From Symbiodinium microadriaticum (lineage: Eukaryota > Sar > Dinophyceae > Suessiales > Symbiodiniaceae), in the NCBI GenBank assembly GCA_001939145.1, contig LSRX01000457.1:160274-224273 (forward strand): a stretch of DNA of 64,000 nucleotides, given 5' to 3'. Under the pieces are notes generated by a model that worked only from the letters and a program-made list of their open reading frames with translations, searched no databases and was not told where the DNA came from. Below are positions 57,984 through 64,000 of this stretch, piece after piece (position 1 is the stretch's first letter; each line of letters begins with the position of its first letter). Both the position numbers and the translations under genes were made by a program.

Positions 57984-58125
57984 TTAGTGTTTAGGGGTTT
58001 AGGGGCTTAGGGGTTTAGGGGTTTAGGGTTTAGGGGCTTAGGGGTTTAGGGGTTTAGGGTTTAGGGGTCTAGGGTTTAGGGGTTTAGGGTTTTTTTAGGG
58101 TTTAGGGTTTAGGGGTTTAGGAGGG
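57984..58125 (+). repeat. Telomere-like TTTAGGG array (G strand), facing the previous one
   Basis: TTTAGGGG, CTTAGGGG and TTTAGGG units in the same proportions as the array at 57700-57885, but inverted, about 100 bp away. Together they can form a long foldback. A short CCCTAAA run recurs at 58496-58520. Confidence 0.95.
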
Positions 58126-58129
58126 CATC

Positions 58130-59205
58130 TTCTGGGAGGTGTCAAGCCGGAGAAGAGTAGAAAAGACAGCGGCTCATCTGTCTACTCACAGAGAGATATG
58201 CATATATTGCACATACTGTATGCAAGTACACACACATGTAATAATAGTTGGTTATCTAGAGAGAAAGAGCGGGGAAGAGAGCCCACATGAGCCCACAAAG
58301 TAATATATGGGATCTTTGAGTCAAGAACACCCAAAGCTACGAACTCCGCGTTTCAGGAAACGCCGCTCTGAGGCGAGGACGCTGCTGTCGAAACCGAATG
58401 CTGGACATGCACGGCCGACTGCACGTTGGCCTTCATGATGTAAATGGTCTGCTTCAGGATTTGGGGTTCGGCTGATAGAGTTTAGAAAGAAAGCACCCTA
58501 AACCCTAAACCCTAAACCCTAAGCATCCAGTCTTTCATGGAAAACCGACGCTGGTCCCACGACAGCAAACTTCTGATTTCTCGCGGCAACTGGGGAGCGC
58601 ACATAAGCGACGACTCTTCGTGTAGTTCTGCAACCTGCAAATGCATTCGACCGGTTTTTTTTAGGGTTTGAAATATAATTATCGACCTTTTGGTTTGATC
58701 TCCGCATCCTTCTGATTGGACAAGCAAGCTTCGCGGAGTTGAACCGAGGGCGCAACTACCGTTGTTCCGAAAAGGGCGGCTACAGCCTACTTCATTCTGA
58801 TTTTTCGTGTGATGCCATGATCTTACGAGCACGCAAAGCTGATCCACGTGCTTTCGCGGCTCGAAACCATGTCAGGCTGGTCAACATGCACTATACGCCT
58901 AAGCCCTAAACCTCTCAAGCCCCAAACCCGATTTGGTCTCCGGCTTTGTGCAGAGGTTGAGCTGCTGCTCGTCGACCTGATCCATGCCAAGGGCATGGGA
59001 AGATTCTCTTCTTGGTATCCTGCGAAGAAACCCGAAGCAATATCGTATAGGGTACCAAAATGCAGGAGGGGAGGGGGGGTGTTCTACAATGCAACCCGAG
59101 AGGCGCATTGGATGGCAAAGCCGTGCTCGCGGAGCCTTGGCTGCTCCCATAGGGCTGCAGCAGCCGTAAGAGGTGTGGAATGACAGCTGAACTTCACATG
59201 GTGGT
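58130..59205. other. No confident gene
   Basis: TATGCATATA-like low complexity near 58195-58235, then open frames without motif on both strands. CCCTAAA words recur at 58496-58520 and 58898-58925. Confidence 0.4.
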
Positions 59206-59209
59206 GCAC

Positions 59210-59333
59210 TGTTTTTTTCCAGGATCTTCTGCAAGCTGTCGATCCGTGCCCTAGCAACTGAAGGCACTCCTTGAAACGCCAACATGCCAGCTGCACAAGC
59301 ATAGGTCATTGCAGTGATTCGTCTCACGACCAC
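59210..59333 (-). CDS. Weak candidate exon
   Basis: After a possible acceptor ACCTGGAG the minus frame reads VVVRRITAMTYACAAGMLAF, then PSVARARIDSLQKILEK. It is balanced and non-repetitive but has no motif. It lies downstream of the protease gene on the same strand. Confidence 0.25.
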
Positions 59334-59718
59334 TCCAGGTCAACAACGACTCAACGGCTAAATCTGACAAGCATTCGGATTCAGGATTTCAGCATCATCT
59401 TATCGACTTCGTGGTCTGCGTGCTGAGAATCACCACTACAGTTCTCGGTGGGGCAGCCAATCACCAACCCCACTCGCTCTTCAGGTAGTCCTGAAAGGAC
59501 GAGGCAGCCTGCCGGAAGGGTTTCGACTTCTACAAGACCTGAATACTTTCATAACGGGCCCGCCTTCGTGGGGCCTCAAACGACAATCGCGGCACCCGAT
59601 CCGCGCCCCCACTGCGCCTGGGAGTGCATCACCCTCTTAAACAGAAGGCATGCTTCGTAGAGAAAAAAGTTATACCGGTTCTTGCGATAGGGATTCTGCC
59701 GTGTGTAGGGTCTGCCTT

Positions 59719-61003
59719 TCAGGCCTTAGGGTCCCTGGTTTTGTTCGAAGGTCCGCCCGCATTCTCCGTCCAGGACACATCGCTGGAAGAGCCAACAACA
59801 TCATCCTCGATGCCACCCTCGTTCGTTCCGCGCCTCGGCTGAGAACAACACGACTGCTGAAGCGGCACAGAAAGGACTTGCTGCCACCACGCCTGATGCG
59901 GAAGAAGCCCTTCTCACCCCAGTACGGGTTCCAGGAGTTTGCAACCTGCAGCACTGGGAGCTTAACAACCACTTCTGAGTTGCTGCACATGTTTGTCGCT
60001 GATGCTTTTTCACATGCTCAAACTTCGCCGAATCGAAGTTGGTGCTCCCTATGCTCGTGCGGACACAAGGCAGTCCCTGCAGCTGGATTTTGCAAGAATC
60101 GGCTTGAACATGACTTCACTCTCATCCATAAACCCTTTTTTTCTAAACCCCTGACCCCTAAACCCCCAAGCCCCTAGATGGCTCAGCACCTTCCAGTACT
60201 TCACACCGCCATCGACGCCCCAGCCAACCTGCTTTGAAGAGTTGGAGCTGACAAGAGCCAGAAACCCACGTACCAAAACAAAGACAAACGTGCTAGTATA
60301 TTATGTTACATTATATTATAGTATACTATATTCTGCTTGTTGCTGGTAGAGGCGCCATTCGCACAGCATGTCCGCCTGCCATCGAACCACTCACGTGGTG
60401 GTAGATCCTCATGTGCAGCTGTTTTAGAGTTTGCAGGAGCGATCCCCAGTGAATCCCACATTCGTCTTCCCCAGTAACTAACCTCACTCTAGCAGAGATG
60501 CCCGGAGGTGTAAAGCTCGAAGTCTGAGAACACCTGAATTGCACCAGGTCGTTTCTTAAAACTGTCGACACTTTCAGCGAAGACATAGGAAGAATTGATG
60601 GAAGAAATTGGCGAAAGCCCTGTATGTCTGGCACAGTGAAAGCGGTCTCCACTGGTCCACCGGCCATGATCATCTGCTGGATGGCCTTACGGCGTTGCGT
60701 TTGTTTTGTTTTGTACTGCTTGTTTTTCTTTGAGGGCCCAGGGTTTGGAGGTTTCGGCTCTTAGACAGCCAGGCGAGGGGGGCCAGGAATTGGGTTTAGG
60801 GTTTCGACTCACACACTTGCACAAGGCTGACATGGCAGGGTTTAAGGGTTTAGGGTTTAGGGGTTTAGGGTATCTGGCTTTCTGTTTGACGTAGGGCTGT
60901 ACACTTCCGCATGCTTGCAGCATCGCATTCGAAAGTCTAATGGTGCAGTTGGCCTTCTCGCCAGATGCTGTCTGCGTCTTGCCCTTGTAGTAGTACTTGT
61001 CCT
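59719..61003 (-). CDS. Cathepsin B-like cysteine protease, 3' part (seven exons)
   Basis: Papain-family (C1A) protease, cathepsin B type, normally lysosomal/vacuolar or secreted. Exons (minus): about 61003-60954 (QDKYYYKGKTQTASGEK), 60685-60635 (AIQQMIMAGGPVETAFT), 60533-60502 (VFSDFELYTSG), 60407-60356 (IYHHVSGSMAGGHAVRM, catalytic His), 60228-60190 (VGWGVDGGVKYWK), 59945-59882 (VANSWNPYWGEKGFFRIRRG, catalytic Asn) and 59838-59719 (NEGGIEDDVVGS, stop at 59719). All junctions keep the frame and the family order. Four of the six introns are GC-AG; two contain TTTAGGG arrays. The last intron is only 43 bp and less certain. The usual 'ECGIE' reads EGGIE, so one cysteine is missing. The active-site cysteine exon and propeptide must lie upstream of 61003; I could not find them in the window. 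Confidence 0.85.
60838..60873 (+). repeat. Telomere-like array inside a protease intron
   Basis: Four or five TTTAGGG/TTTAGGGG units lie within the 268-bp intron 60953-60686 of the cathepsin B-like gene; a further unit is at about 60792. A shorter degenerate run sits in the intron 60189-59946 (near 60140-60175). Confidence 0.9.
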
Positions 61004-61019
61004 GCGCTTGAGATAGTCA

Positions 61020-62600
61020 TTCTGAGGGAAGACAGAACAAGCTCAGAACATTGCCGCCCGCAACATATGGTATATCGTCAGATCTTGTAATGAAATAATG
61101 TATTTGCATGCTGACAACAAACCCTAAACCCAAACCCTGAACCTCAACTTCTGCACAAGTTGTCGGGTCGTCACATGCATCACATCATTCCCATGTTCTG
61201 GCTTGTGTGTTTCTATACCTTATCAAAACCAAAGCCTACCTATTTTGGTTGGTTCTTGCTATAAATCCTAATATGGATTTTAGCAGGTTAGATAGATGTT
61301 ATCGCGTGTCTTCATCGCTCCTCCTATCGTCCTGCTCCTCCGCCTTCCGGCTCCTCTTCATCACCCGCCCTCGTCTATGAAGTGAAGCTTTCATCCTTCC
61401 CAAAAGCATTGTCCGGGCCAGGGAATACATCAGCGAGTTGAGACGCTTGGCTGGTTGGGCCGTACAGCAGGCACTCCCTTCTTGCCACTGCGGTGTGTCG
61501 CATAAGGGGCAAATGTGCGTAGAAAGTTCAAGAGATGCGCCAGAGACCCATGCGAGTGAAGGCTGGGCAAAGGCGTAAACAAAGACTCCTGATTGATAAG
61601 GGGGGCCGGAATGGCTGAGCAGCTGTCACCAAGATGCGAATTCTGCAAAAAATTGGAAGAAAGTACGAGCAGTGAACAGACTTAGGGCTGGACTGGTAAG
61701 CGCTTCAACAAAAGATAACAAGTCTGAAAGCGTCCTTTACCCTTAAAATTTCAAGAACCTATGGGGCTCTGCTGCAACTGACTGGGCCAGCGTAGCGAAG
61801 CAACACCCAGGCATGCAAATCCTGTGCGCATGACGTCGTGTACATCTGAGCGGCGCAGTCGTTTTGAATAACTTCAGCCATTTGATGCCACTTGGACTGC
61901 ATGCCCCCCAAACGGGCCGACACGTTCGAGTTCAGGAAAGCAGTTGAACTCCAGGTGTTGGCTTTGCGCGTGATGCTTGCTTTGGGGTGCCATGGCTGCC
62001 CAAACTGCGAGAAACACAGAGACACAACCGAAACTTGCAAACCGCCACGCCTGCTACGGCTGTCTCATGTGCCAGGGTTGGCCAGTCAGAGTTGAATCAA
62101 ATGCACATCATTGCACGGATCGGAACTTGCTCCCACGCCATGGTTCCGTGCAGGAAAACCGGTGATGCGAGTTGTCGTGAAGACAGTCAAGAAGGCATGT
62201 TGCGCCCAGAATCACCGTGACAGTGCGCCTGGTGATCAAGTTTACTCTTCCGCTTCTGGTACCCAGCTTCGTCGGACAGGGCAAGTGTACAGGTCTTCCC
62301 AGAAATATTGCTCAGCTTTTTACACTTACCGCGCCGCTTGAATCGTCGCCGCTCGATGTGTCATACAGTGGCGCGGGCCCGAAGACAGTCCAAGCAAGCA
62401 GATGCTGTGCAGAGGAACATCAGTTGAGTTCAAAAAATCAGCAACAGCACAAAGGACGCCAATCCACAACCTCTAACCTGGCAAAAAAAAACTCTAACTT
62501 GCTGTCCTCCTTGAAGTCGTTGTGAGGGGCTTTGGCTGTGGCGTCGCACTGCGTAGGTCCGGCGGGCGACTCCTGCAGTACATGCGGCATCCATCATCCC
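61020..62600. other. Upstream of the protease: no exon identified
   Basis: I looked here on the minus strand for the active-site CGSCWA block and did not find it. A minus frame at 61430-61648 and another at about 61780-62040 (KWHQMAEVIQNDCAAQMYT) read plausibly and could be exons of this or another gene, but nothing confirms them. A telomere-like run lies near 61120-61140. Confidence 0.35.
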
Positions 62601-62608
62601 TGCGCGGA

Positions 62609-62716
62609 GACCCAGGTATACAAAGACTCAGGAACTCTTGGCAAATAATGGACCCGAACACAAACTCATCTCTCAAGGTCAACGGCAGGATCCGTACTAC
62701 AAGGATACCTGGGTAA
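62609..62716. mobile_element. Inverted-repeat element with ACCCAGGTATAC ends
   Basis: GACCCAGGTATAC and GGATACCTGGGTAA are inverse complements with one mismatch, about 80 bp apart. Same size class as the other elements. Confidence 0.55.
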
Positions 62717-63097
62717 GGTACGCCCCTAATTTTACGAATCCCTCCCAATATCGAGGCGCACCCAACAACAAACCCATAGCCAACAGTTGGAGTCCGTGAT
62801 AAATGGGCCGTCATAATCAGAATTGAGCAAGGGTTTGGAGGTGTATTGTACCGTGCTGAAACGGTGGCAATCATCAGGGGATTGCTTCGAACCCCCGATT
62901 AAAGCATAAAGCAAGACACCAAAACTAAAACAACATGTGCTTATCATCAGGGGAGGGTTTAGAAAACAACAACAACCTTAAGCCTCAGCCCTAAACCCTG
63001 AAATGAACCCTAGAACGCTCCAAAACCCCCGCATGTCCTCAGAGGGGCAGCCCGGCTTGCCCTCGGCCGGGTAGGGGTCCTGCAGGTTCTCGCGCAA

Positions 63098-63172
63098 ATA
63101 TAGGGGCCTCAATAATTGCCAATACTATTTGGGGGTTCCTTATTAATTGCAAGTATAGAGTAATGGGCCCCA
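63098..63172. mobile_element. Short inverted-repeat element next to a membrane exon
   Basis: TAGGGGCCTCAATAATTG and CAATTAATAAGG/GGGCCCC words are partly inverted, resembling the GGGGCCTTTATTAA ends of the element at 1747. It overlaps the tail of the open frame 63109-63543, so the real exon probably ends before it. Confidence 0.45.
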
Positions 63173-63184
63173 AAACAAGATGCG

Positions 63185-63543
63185 AGAGGGTCTGAGGGTT
63201 TATAGTAATGACAATGATAAGTGATCGTATCAATACTAGTATGGCTTCGAACCATTGATTCAGCAATCATCACAATACTGGTAAAACATACTAACAGATG
63301 CAGTACGCCCAATCCCCCTACAAAAGAAACATAGAACTTTTGATTTCCATTCCTAGACTGCAGTATGAAGGCCGAACGAAGCCCCCAGACCCCTCGGAGG
63401 GGTTCCACTGTAAGGAAGTAGCTTCTAGTAAGCCATATACTGACTTGCAGTAGCCCTTGTAGCAACCCCGTATAGACCGTGAACTGCCGGCCTTTCCCTG
63501 AGGACCATGGTGGTGGCAATGGGGCAGCGAGAAGTCGCTGCAA
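63185..63543 (-). CDS. Membrane-protein exon, unknown
   Basis: The minus frame reads GRQFTVYTGLLQGLLQVSIW, TRSYFLTVEPLRGVWGLRSA, NQKFYVSFVGGLGVLHLLVC and FTSIVMIAESM: at least two membrane helices with short polar loops. It has no ATG at the upstream edge, so it is an internal exon or starts further upstream. The frame runs to 63109, but the last part falls in an inverted-repeat element and is likely intronic. Family not recognised. Confidence 0.5.
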
Positions 63544-63559
63544 AGGCCAGACCCGAAAG

Positions 63560-64000
63560 GACCTGTTCCTGGTTTAAGGTTTAGGGTTTAGGCAGATTCC
63601 GTCCCAGCTGGTTTAGGGGCTGTGGGGTTTCGAGTTTGGGGCTTGAAGGATATGGCAAAACACACCAACGAAGAAAGGAGGGGTGGCGTCGGCTTGGTTT
63701 AGACTTTTATAAGGCTTTAGGAGGGAGGTTATGGGCAGCAGCTACGCAGCTACAAGCCAACAAACATGACGTGACGGGACCCTGAAAAATCGTCCGAATG
63801 CGCTGACTTTGATTCTCTGAAGTTGTGGTAAAGTATGCCAAATGGTTTGCTTCAAACCACCTAGACACACCGCACTGGAAAGTTTGGGCCTTTGTACTGG
63901 CCGCCGCTCACAGCACCGGTGTCCTGGAGGAATTCAATGCTCATCACCAGCTGAACCGGCGCCTGCAACCAAAAGCGCTCCTTGATGTATTGCCACGGTG
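63560..64000. other. Window end, no confident gene
   Basis: Two TTTAGGG units near 63575-63590, then unique sequence without a long open frame. Exons of the 63.2-63.5 kb gene could lie here, since its upstream direction is toward the window end. Confidence 0.4.

Noticed and set aside
57475-58125. True chromosome end
   Set aside because: Unique sequence continues on both sides and the units are degenerate, so this is an interstitial array.
62732-62947. Protein-kinase-like motif (FSFGVLLYALIGG) on the minus strand
   Set aside because: The resemblance to kinase subdomain IX is short and no other kinase motif is nearby; the rest of the frame looks non-coding.
1-64000. CRISPR arrays, bacterial operons, ribosome binding sites
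   Set aside because: Repeats are microsatellites, telomere-like or inverted elements without regular spacers; gene structure is eukaryotic.
1-64000. Dinoflagellate spliced-leader gene or relict leader in genes
   Set aside because: I looked for the core CCATTTTGGCTCAAG and its complement and did not find a convincing match.

Overview
The window looks like nuclear DNA of a dinoflagellate or a close alveolate relative. I see five supports. (1) Every gene I can support lies on the minus strand, as in the long one-way gene clusters of Symbiodiniaceae. (2) Eleven introns can be placed by reading frame and family motifs, and seven of them run GC-AG, a donor type common in dinoflagellates. (3) TTTAGGG-type repeats, the telomere unit of dinoflagellates and chromerids, are scattered everywhere, mostly inside introns. 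(4) The readable genes are ankyrin, armadillo (ARM) and PPR proteins. (5) Introns are many, and some carry short inverted-repeat elements. I cannot name a species.

Layout. 0-14 kb: mostly non-coding, with microsatellites, inverted-repeat elements, a few membrane-protein exons and a decayed ankyrin fragment. 15.3-17.8 kb: an ankyrin-repeat gene. 18.7-25.0 kb and 28.1-34.7 kb: two copies (A and B) of a large duplicated locus. Each encodes a protein read as a TIR-like exon, several unrecognised conserved exons, a possible barrel domain, a superfamily-1 helicase-type NTPase, and a C-terminal ARM-repeat array. 35-37 kb: low-complexity DNA. 38.0-38.9 kb: an unknown three-exon gene. 39.0-39.5 kb: a microsatellite field around an assembly gap. 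40.4-42.9 kb: a split membrane-protein gene. 44-49 kb: sparse, with two copies of one 92-bp inverted-repeat element. 49.5-51.1 kb: a PPR protein. 52.2-54.4 kb: a probable drug/metabolite-type transporter. 57.5-58.1 kb: a large inverted array of telomere-like repeats. 59.7-61.0 kb: the 3' part of a cathepsin B-like protease, with seven small exons. 63.1-63.5 kb: a membrane-protein exon.

The most interesting item is the A/B pair. A TIR-like N-terminus, a P-loop NTPase and a divergent repeat array recall NLR/STAND immune receptors, but with an SF1-helicase NTPase. The NTPase is well conserved between copies, while the ARM arrays differ in sequence and repeat number. Copy B is also broken by a 7-bp tandem duplication. 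The TIR reading and any immune role are inference. Exon ends given as approximate were not fixed by a splice-site and frame argument.
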